Source of the DNA: Syntrophobacterales bacterium
Lineage (GTDB): Bacteria > Desulfobacterota > Syntrophobacteria > Syntrophobacterales > Thermodesulforhabdaceae
Length of the DNA: 64,000 bases
Reading direction: 5' to 3'
NCBI GenBank assembly: GCA_026417655.1
Contig: JAOACS010000031.1
Coordinates: 62,001-126,000, forward strand
The translations under genes and the position numbers were made by a program. Within the stretch, counting starts at the first letter, position 1. The number at the start of each line of letters is the position of its first letter. Under the pieces are notes generated by a model that did no database searches, was not told the DNA's origin, and saw only the letters and a list, made by a program, of their open reading frames with translations. Below are positions 53,323 to 62,387 of this stretch, one piece after another.

Positions 53323-54465
53323 TTAAATCCATAAGTGCTCTAAGATAGAAACTAGCCTATGGATGTCATACTTTTCTAAAGCAATCTCTGCAACCTTCTT
53401 TCCCATCTCCTCAGCCCACTGAGGGTTATTTAAAAGTTCTTCAATAGCCTCGGCAAGGGCCTCCGGATCTTTGGGAGGAACGAGAAGAGCTGTTTCTCCG
53501 GGTTTTAATATCTTTCTATGGGGAGGAAGGTCTGTGGTGACAATAGGCTTTCCTGCAGCCATAGCCTCCAAAAGAGCTAAAGATGTTCCTTCATACAAGG
53601 AAGGGAGAAGGAAAATATCAGACATAGCAAGAAGTCGTGAAACATCGGATCTAGGTCCCAAAAAGAAAACGTTTTGCCCTATAGATCGTTCCATGACCTC
53701 CTTTTCTAGAAGGCCCCTGAGAGGTCCGTCCCCCACCAACACTAGATTCGCAAAAATCCCACAGGCTAAAAGTTTTTCCAGGGCGGAGATAGCATAAATG
53801 TGACCCTTTTCTTCCGAAAGCCTTCCAACACACAAAAGGACAGGCACATCTGGATTTAAACCTAGGGCTTCCTTTTCAAGAGGCCTATCCACAACGACTT
53901 GAAAGGTTTTCGTATCTATTGCGTTTAATATCGTAATAACCCTACCTCCCCTACTGAAGGTGGATAAAACTTCGGCAATCTCTTCAGAAACAGCGATTAA
54001 CCCAGTTACTTTACGATATAGAAATCTTAGGAGGATTCGGCGAAATACATTTCTTAGGTCCCCTTTTTTTCTTTGGGGAAGTAGTTCCCTCACGTGGGAC
54101 ACTATATAAATTTTTGGCACCTTAGCAATTATTCCAGCAGGAATCCCCATAAATTCCGCATCGGAAAGATGTAGAACCAGAACATCTACCTTATTCCTCC
54201 AACATAAAGAGGCAATATCCCTTATCCCCTTTAAACCATAGGATATAAACGACCATGGCTTCAATATAGTTGGACGGGAACGTCCTAAAACTATAACAGG
54301 GATCTTAGCCTCCTCAAAAAGGGAGATCATCCCACACCGATCTTGAAGAACAGCTACAAGGGTTATGGCAGTTTCCCTTGGCCAATATTTTCCTAATAGG
54401 AAAATGAGCTTCTGGGCTCCTCCGTAATCAAGGGCATCTATGACATGTAGAATCGTCTTAGCCAT
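53323..54465 (-). CDS. Glycosyltransferase family 4
   Basis: The 380-residue enzyme has LDYGGAQKLIFLLG, LLCVGRLSEEKGHIYAISALE and LPSLYEGTSLALLEAMAAGKP, the GT4 donor site. The N-terminal GGAQ loop suggests transfer to a lipid-linked acceptor. It is 20 bp after the tyrosine-kinase-like gene in the operon. Confidence 0.92.
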   Translation of the reverse strand: MAKTILHVIDALDYGGAQKLIFLLGKYWPRETAITLVAVLQDRCGMISLFEEAKIPVIVLGRSRPTILKPWSFISYGLKGIRDIASLCWRNKVDVLVLHLSDAEFMGIPAGIIAKVPKIYIVSHVRELLPQRKKGDLRNVFRRILLRFLYRKVTGLIAVSEEIAEVLSTFSRGGRVITILNAIDTKTFQVVVDRPLEKEALGLNPDVPVLLCVGRLSEEKGHIYAISALEKLLACGIFANLVLVGDGPLRGLLEKEVMERSIGQNVFFLGPRSDVSRLLAMSDIFLLPSLYEGTSLALLEAMAAGKPIVTTDLPPHRKILKPGETALLVPPKDPEALAEAIEELLNNPQWAEEMGKKVAEIALEKYDIHRLVSILEHLWI

Positions 54466-54485
54466 ATAGTCTTAGGTTAGAAAGT

Positions 54486-55412
54486 TTATTTCAAAAGGCG
54501 ATAAATCAAAGGTGGAACGGGATATTCACGACACGTCAAAACAGCGGCCAATCTTTTTACCCCAGCCTCCTCAAGTTTTCTTGCTGCAAGGCTTGCAACT
54601 TCATAGCGGGTATAACCGTACCGACAGGCGAGAAGAACCTGATCCACGTACTTACCAATCGATGCTATACCGGGGTTACTTAAAACAGGAGATCCATCTA
54701 TAATAATAACCTCAAAATGGTTCTTCGCTTCTTCAAAAAAGGCCTTGACCCTTTCTACCCGGCTTACCACGGTGCTAAGGGGAAATCTTTTTCGTGACCA
54801 TGAAGGGATAATAAAAAGGTTCTCATGTTCTGTAGGAAAGATGACAGAAATTAATGGTAAATTATCCAGACAGTAACGTGCAAAACCAGACATTTCATCT
54901 GATCCTTTATAAAGGTAGGGTTTATTTTCGCCATCTAAATCTAAATCAACGTAGAGAGTCTTATGAAAGTGTTTTAGAGCAGAATACATGGCTAAATACA
55001 ATGACGTAACAGATGCTCCCTCCCCTTTAGAAGACCCACAAATAAGAATGGTTGTTGGAATAATTTCTACGTTTATGACTATAGAAGCCCACAAGTTTTC
55101 TATATGAGGTAGTATCCTATCAGGTATTGAGATAGATTTCCCTTCCCCGGTTACAATAGATTTATCTTTAGATCCTAAGTTACTTCCAGCTTCCCTTCTT
55201 TGTTGCTTATTTGTAAAAATTTCTTCCCATGTCAATTGAGACATATTTTCTGAAGGGATGACACTTCCATTTATGGTATTAGCTTTCCTCCACTCCCAGG
55301 AATTTTGAATCCTATCCGTGAGAAAGGCTCTTTCCCATGTTCCTTGGGGCTCTCCATTCCTCTGGATGAGATCTCCTTCTACCCTGGCTGTCATCTTTTT
55401 ATCTTCAACCAT
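54486..55412 (-). CDS. CpsD/XrtA-type tyrosine autokinase homologue with altered P-loop
   Basis: The 308-residue protein has an unordered N-terminal 100 residues and a MinD/BY-kinase-like ATPase domain. The Walker A region reads CGSSKGEGASVTS (about 125-137): the usual GK(S/T) is GAS, so the main lysine is missing, though an upstream Lys in SSKGEG is kept. Walker A' is LYVDLDLDG and Walker B FEVIIIDGSPV. The C-terminus has only two tyrosines instead of a Tyr cluster. Together with the ExeA-like ATPase upstream it looks like the regulator pair of exosortase-type polysaccharide loci. ATG at 55412 is preferred over the TTG at 55430. Confidence 0.85.
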   Translation of the reverse strand: MVEDKKMTARVEGDLIQRNGEPQGTWERAFLTDRIQNSWEWRKANTINGSVIPSENMSQLTWEEIFTNKQQRREAGSNLGSKDKSIVTGEGKSISIPDRILPHIENLWASIVINVEIIPTTILICGSSKGEGASVTSLYLAMYSALKHFHKTLYVDLDLDGENKPYLYKGSDEMSGFARYCLDNLPLISVIFPTEHENLFIIPSWSRKRFPLSTVVSRVERVKAFFEEAKNHFEVIIIDGSPVLSNPGIASIGKYVDQVLLACRYGYTRYEVASLAARKLEEAGVKRLAAVLTCREYPVPPLIYRLLK

Positions 55413-55431
55413 AAAGACACCTTCTTTCAAT

Positions 55432-56559
55432 TTAAAGTATATTAAAGACCCGAAGAGCGATCAAAGCTAGTATTATAAGAATGGCTACGAATAGATATAA
55501 ATAATACCTTGTGGGCACCAAATGTTCAGAATCATCCTTTCTAGCCTTATTATCCTTTTTGTGGGATTCAATCACCTTTTCATTTACCAACCGAACCGGC
55601 CCTTTCTCTAGAGTCTTCTCTATTCCTACGTTTCCCTCTTGGAAAGCGTCTTCTCCATTGGGATAAGTTCCAATTCTGTAACTCTCCTTGATCTTACTAA
55701 CAACGGGAACTCCAGCGGAAATATTAGGAAACTCTGATCCAGATCCGATAAGTTCTCTAAGAACCCTCTCAATAATGTTGGAATCTATAACCATACTATT
55801 CATGGCCGCCCCAATTTGCAAAGCCCTGTCACAGACATTGTTAATTAGACGTGGAATACCTTCACTATACCTGTATATCATTTCGATAGCTTCCGGCTGA
55901 AATATAGGAACCCCTCTAGCACCAGAGTGATATAGGCGAAAGTAAATATACTCCTTTGTATGGAATAAGGAAAGGGGTTCTAAGGTAAACCTACGTCGTA
56001 TTCTCTGATCCAAAGCCTGCGTATTAGCCGATCTAAGGATGTTAACAAAGCTTACATGAGCAAAAAATATCCAATTTATAGCGGTCACTCCTCCAACAGT
56101 AATTCTAGAGATAGACAAGATCTTAGGTAGTACCGTTATATTATCTACCTCGTGAATATCATCAAAAATTACATAAAGGGGTTTAACGTTACTCGTCTTG
56201 TTGAAATATTCAATAAGACTATCCTGGCATTTCTCCACATCATCACCCCAAACCAACATATCTTCTGGGATAAAGGCAGAAGCAACAAGCTTCATTATAG
56301 ATAAATAGCTACAATTGGGATTTGGCACTACCTTAAGTAGAAATTCCTCATTTTGAGACATGTATTGTTCTAGCCGTAGAGCTAGCGTTGACTTACCTAG
56401 TCCATATTCCCCGAGGATAAGTAGATATTGCTCCCGAGAGTTAATCCCATCTATTATGAACGTCCACGCTGATTCGTGTTGAGGAGATAAATAAAACATG
56501 TCCACATGGGTAGAATTTTCAAAAGGCCTCTGCCTCATCCCATAAAAAATATGATACAT
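55432..56559 (-). CDS. ExeA/XrtA-associated AAA ATPase with membrane anchor
   Basis: The 375-residue protein opens with YGMRQRPFENS, the mark of ExeA/GspA-type ATPases. It has Walker A GEYGLGKST (about 50-58), a Walker B YVIFDDIHEV, an arginine-rich sensor region and IPRLINNVCDRALQIG. A single transmembrane helix (YLYLFVAILIILALIALRVF) ends the protein. In PEP-CTERM/XrtA loci such proteins sit between the chain-length protein and the polymerase. No exosortase was seen here. ATG at 56559 follows AAAGGAG by 7 bases. Confidence 0.9.
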   Translation of the reverse strand: MYHIFYGMRQRPFENSTHVDMFYLSPQHESAWTFIIDGINSREQYLLILGEYGLGKSTLALRLEQYMSQNEEFLLKVVPNPNCSYLSIMKLVASAFIPEDMLVWGDDVEKCQDSLIEYFNKTSNVKPLYVIFDDIHEVDNITVLPKILSISRITVGGVTAINWIFFAHVSFVNILRSANTQALDQRIRRRFTLEPLSLFHTKEYIYFRLYHSGARGVPIFQPEAIEMIYRYSEGIPRLINNVCDRALQIGAAMNSMVIDSNIIERVLRELIGSGSEFPNISAGVPVVSKIKESYRIGTYPNGEDAFQEGNVGIEKTLEKGPVRLVNEKVIESHKKDNKARKDDSEHLVPTRYYLYLFVAILIILALIALRVFNIL

Positions 56560-56592
56560 AAAAAATCTCCTTTCTCGCAAGTAAATAGATCT

Positions 56593-57990
56593 CTAGGTGG
56601 ATCCTTCTTTCCTCACTATGGATTTTCCAACCAAGCTTAAATGGAGGTTTTCAGCCAGAGCAAGAAAAGTAAAAAATATACCATTATAGGCCAGAAAAAA
56701 GGCTGGTTCAATAAAAAGATTATTAACTAAGTAAGCTACCATCCCTATAAAAAGCACCACCGAAAGGTTTCTCAGCCTCTTATTATTGAAGGTCATTGCG
56801 ATCGATCTAGCGCCCTTTACAAGACCTCTTGTAACTATTGTAAGATATGTTGTTACACCTATAATTCCAAGTTCAGCCCATATTCCTAAAATGTGATTAT
56901 GTTGCTGATGTTCTTCCGCTGTGCCAGGAATTGGAAACCTACCTTTGTAGCGTTCGGCAGCCGCCCTTATAAATTGCCCAAAACCGTGCCCAAATATCGG
57001 TTCCTCCGTTATCATGGCTATAGATCTTTCAATAAGAATTAGTCGAATAATAGCTTCTTCAATTTGCATTACCCCTCCAGCACGACGTTCAGTAGTTGCA
57101 AACCTAGGAGATAGAGCTAGAAACAAAAAAAGTACTATAGCTATTGGGAGAGCAAAGACCTTCCACTTTGGAACATCGGTACGAAGGAAAAAACCTATCC
57201 CAATAAGACACAGTAAAAATGCAAGATATACCGATCTTGTCTGAGAAAAATAGATACTGGGGATCATAATTAGAAGAGCTACGCCAAGAATCTTTCTACC
57301 GCTTCGGGAATATAAGTAAACGCCAGCTATGAATCCAAAAACAATCATAAGTCCATTAACAGCCGCATTTAAAAAAGGTCCCCTAGCGCGGTCTAGATGG
57401 AGCCATACTGTCGGATCATTTATATATTGTGGATACACGTATTGTCTTAGCTCAAAAAATTCAAAGTAGGCTAATATAGCTAGATAAAAACCAACTCCAA
57501 AGATTACTCGTAGGACGAATTCTATCTCTTCATATCCTGTGATACGGTTTTTGACGTATAAATACACAATCGTTGGAAATAGATAACCACTAATAAACAA
57601 AAACCATGGATTTGGAAAGGCAGGATTTACAGCAGTAAACCCATGATTAAACATGGATATAGTACAGAGACCTATCAAGATAAAAAGAAGGGTCTCTGTC
57701 ATAAAATCCTTTCTGTATCTCCAGACTCCTCTCATAAGATCGAAGGCTACAAGAATAGTAAGGGGAGCAAATAAAATACGTTCTATAGTAATGTCGAAAA
57801 AACCTGGTGGCTTAATTGTAAAGAACCGTCCCCCAAAAAAAACCGATGACACAAACCATGTTGCTAGCAAATACCTATTAAACCTCGCTCCAACATCACG
57901 ATGGGGACTAATGGGCTGTCGCTTGAGATCTATTATAATTAGGGTGTAACATAGGGCTATACCGTATAATCCAATAAGTATAGCAGTCAT
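56593..57990 (-). CDS. O-antigen ligase/polymerase (Wzy-like)
   Basis: The 465-residue protein has about 11-12 transmembrane helices and a large periplasmic loop. The Wzy_C segment holds IFGHGFGQFIRAAAERYKG and HQQHNHILGIWAELGIIG, where the conserved GxG and the HNxxL motif are seen. It probably polymerises repeat units outside the inner membrane. It starts 2 bp after the chain-length gene and ends 33 bp before the ATPase gene. Confidence 0.9.
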   Translation of the reverse strand: MTAILIGLYGIALCYTLIIIDLKRQPISPHRDVGARFNRYLLATWFVSSVFFGGRFFTIKPPGFFDITIERILFAPLTILVAFDLMRGVWRYRKDFMTETLLFILIGLCTISMFNHGFTAVNPAFPNPWFLFISGYLFPTIVYLYVKNRITGYEEIEFVLRVIFGVGFYLAILAYFEFFELRQYVYPQYINDPTVWLHLDRARGPFLNAAVNGLMIVFGFIAGVYLYSRSGRKILGVALLIMIPSIYFSQTRSVYLAFLLCLIGIGFFLRTDVPKWKVFALPIAIVLFLFLALSPRFATTERRAGGVMQIEEAIIRLILIERSIAMITEEPIFGHGFGQFIRAAAERYKGRFPIPGTAEEHQQHNHILGIWAELGIIGVTTYLTIVTRGLVKGARSIAMTFNNKRLRNLSVVLFIGMVAYLVNNLFIEPAFFLAYNGIFFTFLALAENLHLSLVGKSIVRKEGST

Positions 57991-57992
57991 TA

Positions 57993-59408
57993 CTAACTAA
58001 CCTTAGGAATGGATGTTAAAACTGGAATCCCTATCTGCTCTTCAATATCCTCCGGACGTCGAATCGTATGATCGAAGTAATCTACCGTAGCCCCCACGGC
58101 CAAGGCCATAATAAGCCCACCAATAAGCCCAAAGCTTGCAATTAAAAACCGATTAGGTTTATAAGGTTTCTCCGGTATAGATGGAGTCTCGACATAAGTC
58201 AGCGTCTGTTTAGATTGCTCTAAATAAAGGGCCAATTCCGCTTGGTGCATCTGATCACGAGCCTTTTCGTAGGCCTGTTTTGATAACTCATATTGTTGTC
58301 TCAGGTGCTCGTAAGCAGCACGAGAAGATGCTATATTTTTTACCCTATTTTGTAAATCTTCAATAACCTTTTCTAGCTCAATGATCTGAGCGGATATGCT
58401 TTCCGCTGTAACCTTTTGAGCTTGGACTGTCCGCTCCAGCTCTTTCCTTAATGATTCGAGATTCATCTGAAGCTCCAATTGAGTGCTCTTAACAGCTGGA
58501 AATTGGGATGTAAACTGAGCCTTCAATTCATTAAGTTGAATTTCTAACTGAGCCACTTTGCTTTTAAAAGCTGTAATCGCATGACCAACTATTTGTAATT
58601 CCCCTGGAATAGCGGGATGAGAAGATTTTTGCAGCTCATTTTCCAAGGCTGAAATAGCTACCTGAATTCCTGCTAGCTTTTGCTTTAACTCGTAATAACG
58701 AGCCCGGAATTGAGTAAGAAGAGCACTGGGACCAACTTCCATATTAGGCCCAGGAGTCATAGAAAGATTCAAAATCCCTATAAGATCGTCAGCATGCTCT
58801 ACTTCATAGTCTCTCATCTCCCGTTCCTTTTGAATCATTTCTTCATACAATCTTTGAACCTGCTTTTGATAAAAGGAAAAAGAAAAATTGGCACTTTCTT
58901 TAGCTAACTCATTAAATGCTTCTATGTAGGCCTCGCATATCAGGCGAGCCATCTGCTGAGCTCGTTTAGGATCAACATCGGAAAAGGATATTAAAAATGT
59001 ATTGGTTTCTTTAAATGTCGCCCCCCTCGGCGGGGTGACCTCGATTTTTTTGATCAATTTTGAAACCGCCACTGACCTTTCTGCTTCACTCAAATTCGGC
59101 TCAAGCTTCTCCACCACCCTGTTTAGGACCCTTTGGGAAAATATTAGCTCCTTTTGATCCTGCAAAAGCCTCTCCGCTCTCGCCTGATAGTCATAGAACA
59201 CCTCCCTTTTTAAGGGATCGAGCTGTTGAGGGACATAAACAGAGAATTTTCCTGAAGAACGATACACAGATGGTAGTAAAATCGCTATTAACAAAAATAC
59301 TCCAAAGAAGGTAATAAATACTGTAGCTATCAAAAACTTTCGATAGAATATGATGAATATAATCTCTCTTACAATGTTAAATTTGTAAGTTCTTACTGGT
59401 CGTTCCAT
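57993..59408 (-). CDS. Polysaccharide chain-length determinant (Wzz/GNVR family)
   Basis: The 471-residue protein has a helix at about 24-46, a periplasmic coiled-coil domain, and a second helix at about 435-458. The VETPSIPEKPYKPNRFLIASFG stretch before TM2 is the Pro-rich mark of the GNVR/Wzz family. There is no fused kinase domain; a separate kinase-like gene follows downstream. It sets polymer length together with Wzy and the export protein. Confidence 0.93.
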   Translation of the reverse strand: MERPVRTYKFNIVREIIFIIFYRKFLIATVFITFFGVFLLIAILLPSVYRSSGKFSVYVPQQLDPLKREVFYDYQARAERLLQDQKELIFSQRVLNRVVEKLEPNLSEAERSVAVSKLIKKIEVTPPRGATFKETNTFLISFSDVDPKRAQQMARLICEAYIEAFNELAKESANFSFSFYQKQVQRLYEEMIQKEREMRDYEVEHADDLIGILNLSMTPGPNMEVGPSALLTQFRARYYELKQKLAGIQVAISALENELQKSSHPAIPGELQIVGHAITAFKSKVAQLEIQLNELKAQFTSQFPAVKSTQLELQMNLESLRKELERTVQAQKVTAESISAQIIELEKVIEDLQNRVKNIASSRAAYEHLRQQYELSKQAYEKARDQMHQAELALYLEQSKQTLTYVETPSIPEKPYKPNRFLIASFGLIGGLIMALAVGATVDYFDHTIRRPEDIEEQIGIPVLTSIPKVS

Positions 59409-59436
59409 TTGTAGTCCCCTTCCAAAATTTATTTAC

Positions 59437-60540
59437 TCATCTACGAATATTGTAATTTACGGAGAACACACTCTGGAACGGAAGAAGTGTGTATAAACCT
59501 CGGGTAAATATTCTCTCAAGGGCTTCATTTATAGAGTCTAATCGTGTCTTTGGCACATAGATAATATCTGCAGGGTGAACCTTAACATCGGCATAATTCT
59601 GTGGATTCTTTAACATCTTAGATATATTAACCCTAAAAGCCATAGGTCTTTCGAGGCCATCATTACGGATTACGAGAACTTCGTCAGGATTTCCCGTCTT
59701 TTTAAGCCCCTCAGCCATAGCTAAAGCATCAAGTAAATTAATCCTTGAAGGCATTTCATAGACTCCTGGTCGACCAACTTCTCCTAAGACGTAGAACTTA
59801 GCGTGATGAATTTCTAAGAGCACAATAGTAACATGCAAGTTTCTAATTTGCTTTGAATATTCCCTGTTAACAATCTCTTCAAACTCTCTGATCGTAAGGC
59901 CCTCTGCTTGCAAATTACCTATTAAAGGAAGCGAAATACGACCATCCGGGGTAACGGGTGCGACCTTGCTCTGACCTCTAGGGGCAGTAGTAATTGAGCG
60001 TTTTAATTCTTTAATTTTGACATTAAAATCTTCTAAAGCGACTGTTATCTTAGGATCGACTAGATACTTAGAATACAGAAGATTAAGTTTTTCTGCTAAC
60101 TCCCTAGGACTCAAAGAAGCTGCTTGAACATCCCCTACCAAGGGTAAACTAACCTTTCCATCTGGTCTAACCATGACTGTCGAGTTAAACTGAGGATGAA
60201 AAGGAAAATTGACACTAATTTTATCTTGGACCTCCAGGCGGTAATCCTCGGCTATCTCGTCATAGCGAATGTGGTAAATGGTTTCTATCACATCTCCTGG
60301 CCCAATACGGTATTCAGGAACAAAGGGAACACTAACCTTTTCAATCACCTGATAGTCTGGATGGAATTCGGCCTTTTCCGGTGTCATCATCAATTTGAGC
60401 TCCTGGGAACGAAGTTTACCCATGTCTTCTGGAGATTCCACCACCAATAAATCTTTTGCGCCATTACTGGATGCACACCCGTAGAGTAGAAGCATCAATG
60501 ACCAAGCGAGAAAAGCAAGGTATTTATGAAAGAACACCAT
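59437..60540 (-). CDS. Wza-like polysaccharide export lipoprotein with duplicated core
   Basis: The 367-residue outer-membrane lipoprotein has a signal with lipobox LLYGC (C22). It has EYRIGPGDVI, then a poly-export unit repeated in tandem: residues 123-171 (VRPDGKVSLPLVGDVQAASL...) and 195-243 (VTPDGRISLPLIGNLQAEGL...), offset by 72 residues. The SLBB-type domain FYVLGEVGRPGVYEMP follows. Most Wza proteins have one such core. It is the first gene of the locus; AAAGGAGAG precedes the ATG, just after a strong hairpin in the leader. Confidence 0.92.
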   Translation of the reverse strand: MVFFHKYLAFLAWSLMLLLYGCASSNGAKDLLVVESPEDMGKLRSQELKLMMTPEKAEFHPDYQVIEKVSVPFVPEYRIGPGDVIETIYHIRYDEIAEDYRLEVQDKISVNFPFHPQFNSTVMVRPDGKVSLPLVGDVQAASLSPRELAEKLNLLYSKYLVDPKITVALEDFNVKIKELKRSITTAPRGQSKVAPVTPDGRISLPLIGNLQAEGLTIREFEEIVNREYSKQIRNLHVTIVLLEIHHAKFYVLGEVGRPGVYEMPSRINLLDALAMAEGLKKTGNPDEVLVIRNDGLERPMAFRVNISKMLKNPQNYADVKVHPADIIYVPKTRLDSINEALERIFTRGLYTLLPFQSVFSVNYNIRR

Positions 60541-60554
60541 TACATCTCTCCTTT

Positions 60555-60591
60555 CTTAACCTACAATGGCTAGGTAAAAATGTAGGTTAAG
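60555..60591 (-). promoter_or_regulatory. Leader hairpin of the polysaccharide operon
   Basis: CTTAACCTACA, 15 bases, TGTAGGTTAAG: a perfect 11-bp inverted repeat 15 bases upstream of the wza-like ATG, right before the ribosome-binding site. In the mRNA it could hide or present the site; as DNA it could be an operator. Confidence 0.6.
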
Positions 60592-60989
60592 TTTTATATC
60601 AAGAAAACTTTTATCAAAATTAAAAAAAAGGAGCAAATTCTACGCTAGAATCTTTCCTAACAGAGACTATCACTTCTCAGCTGGTCTTTTAACAATTTGA
60701 ACAGAAAACACCTCTAACAACACTCCTCATGAACTTTGTATCTTGACTAAAACTACGGTGTGTTAAGTCCTTTCTTGGTTTTCCTCTTAGCCTAGTAAGT
60801 CCCTCTTCAGGATAAATCCTTATAAACCTTTCCCTCTCTTCCTCTGAATCAGTTTAAACTCCTTAACAACCCCTTCCAGCCTAGTTAAATCCTTATGATC
60901 GCCTCAGTTACATGCTTATATTTTTCCCCATAATTGAATCTTTACCTTTATATTATTGTTCACAACAAAGAAAAAGTAAAATTTTTAAC
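60592..60989. other. Gene-free region with degenerate repeats
   Basis: About 400 bp, strongly pyrimidine-rich on the plus strand. Two imperfect copies of AGCCTAGTNAANTCC lie near 60788 and 60878, with related CCTTA and GGATAAATCC pieces between them. A small inverted repeat TTGTT-CAC-AACAA is at 60956-60968, past the end of the TolC gene. No ORF with coding character was found. The region should hold the promoter of the polysaccharide operon, but no convincing boxes were seen. Confidence 0.4.
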
Positions 60990-62387
60990 TTATGGTTTTA
61001 CTCCACCGCCGAGAACAGCATAGAGCCTTACTCGATTAGCGTTTCGGGAAAGTCTAAGAGATATAAGTTTCTGCTCTGCCGCATAAAGCGATCTCTGGGC
61101 ATCAAGAACGCTAAGATAGCTTTCAATCCCCTTTTCGTAACGCATAAGAGTCAATTTATAGGTTTCTTTTAATGCTTTGACTAGCGCTTCCTGAGATTTA
61201 ACCTCTTCATCTACAGTGCCTTTTAGTGCAAGCTCATCCGCCACTTCACGGAAAGCCCCCTGAATAGCCTTTTCATATTGAACAATAGCTATTTCTCGAT
61301 CCACCTTAGTGACTCTTAAAGCCGCCCAACTTCTTGCGTCGAAAATCGGTATTGTAAGACCCGATCCGAATACCCAAGTGCCAGAGCCTCCAGAAAAGAG
61401 CCCCGTAAGTTCGTTACTCGCAGCCCCAACAGTATTGGTAAGACTTATGCGGGGAAATAAGGCAGCCCTTGCTACGCCAATGTTCGCATAGGCGACCTTT
61501 AGTCGGTGTTCGGCAGTAAGAACATCAGGGCGACGCAATAAAACTTCCGATGGAAGTCCGGGAGAGATCTCTCCAGGGGGTTCTACTTCTAAATTGCCAT
61601 CGGGCAAAAGAGCATCTGGAAGTGGTATTCCGACGAGAAGCTGAAGGGCATTTTTATCCTGAGCCACCTGTCGAACAAGGCGAGCAACCTCAGTCTTGGC
61701 CGATTCGACTTGAGTTTCAGCCCTTCGCCTGTCTATTTCAGTAGCAAGACCCACTGTGAAACGGCGATTGATGAGATTATAGATCTCCTCCTGGGTTTTC
61801 AAAGTGGACCGTGCAAGAGAAAGAGCTTCGCGATCGGCAATAAAGGTGTAGTAAGCCTGTGCGACGGAGGAGATAAGAGAGAGTTGAACGCTTCGCTGTG
61901 CTTCCTCAGTTGCGAGATAGTCTTCCAAAGCTGCCTTTTCAAGACTTCTTATCCGTCCGAAGAAGTCCAGCTCCCATGAAGTAATTCCCACATTAAGACT
62001 GTATGTATTTTCAATCTTTGGCTCTCCTGTTGAAGAAAGCTCTGCTGCCTTCCGTTGGATACCTACTGAGGTAGTTCCACCTACAGATGGAAAAAGCTCT
62101 GCCCGATGAACTCCATATAAAGCTCTAGCTCTTTCTACGTTCATGCTTGCTAGTTTGAGATCTCTATTGTTTTGTAGAGCTAACTCTATTAACTTCTGGA
62201 GATGCTTGTCAGGAAAAAAATCTTTCCATGTAAGATCCGTAGCTATCGAACCAGAAGGAGTTTTATAAGCTTCCCCTTCCGGCCAGGATGCTGGAATCGG
62301 AGCAAAGGGTCTTTCATAATGAGGAGCTAATGTGCAGCTAGTTGTTATGAAAATAGTGAGTATCGTTAAAATAGATTGTAACTTCAT
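60990..62387 (-). CDS. TolC/NodT-family outer membrane efflux protein
   Basis: The 465-residue protein has a signal with a lipoprotein-type Cys (ITTSCTLAPHYERP, C18), the NodT-family start Y.RP..P.P..W, and two outer-membrane efflux repeats (NNRDLKLASMNVERARALYGV; LRRPDVLTAEHRLKVAYANIGVARAALFPRISL). It forms the exit duct for the RND pump. ATGA overlap with the RND gene stop shows translational coupling. An adaptor gene is expected upstream, outside the window. Confidence 0.94.
   Translation of the reverse strand: MKLQSILTILTIFITTSCTLAPHYERPFAPIPASWPEGEAYKTPSGSIATDLTWKDFFPDKHLQKLIELALQNNRDLKLASMNVERARALYGVHRAELFPSVGGTTSVGIQRKAAELSSTGEPKIENTYSLNVGITSWELDFFGRIRSLEKAALEDYLATEEAQRSVQLSLISSVAQAYYTFIADREALSLARSTLKTQEEIYNLINRRFTVGLATEIDRRRAETQVESAKTEVARLVRQVAQDKNALQLLVGIPLPDALLPDGNLEVEPPGEISPGLPSEVLLRRPDVLTAEHRLKVAYANIGVARAALFPRISLTNTVGAASNELTGLFSGGSGTWVFGSGLTIPIFDARSWAALRVTKVDREIAIVQYEKAIQGAFREVADELALKGTVDEEVKSQEALVKALKETYKLTLMRYEKGIESYLSVLDAQRSLYAAEQKLISLRLSRNANRVRLYAVLGGGVKP

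Noticed and set aside
60620-60650. Possible sigma-54 promoter before the polysaccharide operon
   Set aside because: A minus-strand TTGC has only TAGCGT at the -24 position; the essential GG is missing.
60790-60905. Remnant of a transposase or other gene on the minus strand
   Set aside because: Short frames with LTRL-G-like peptides appear twice but come from the degenerate DNA repeat and are broken by stops; no family is supported.
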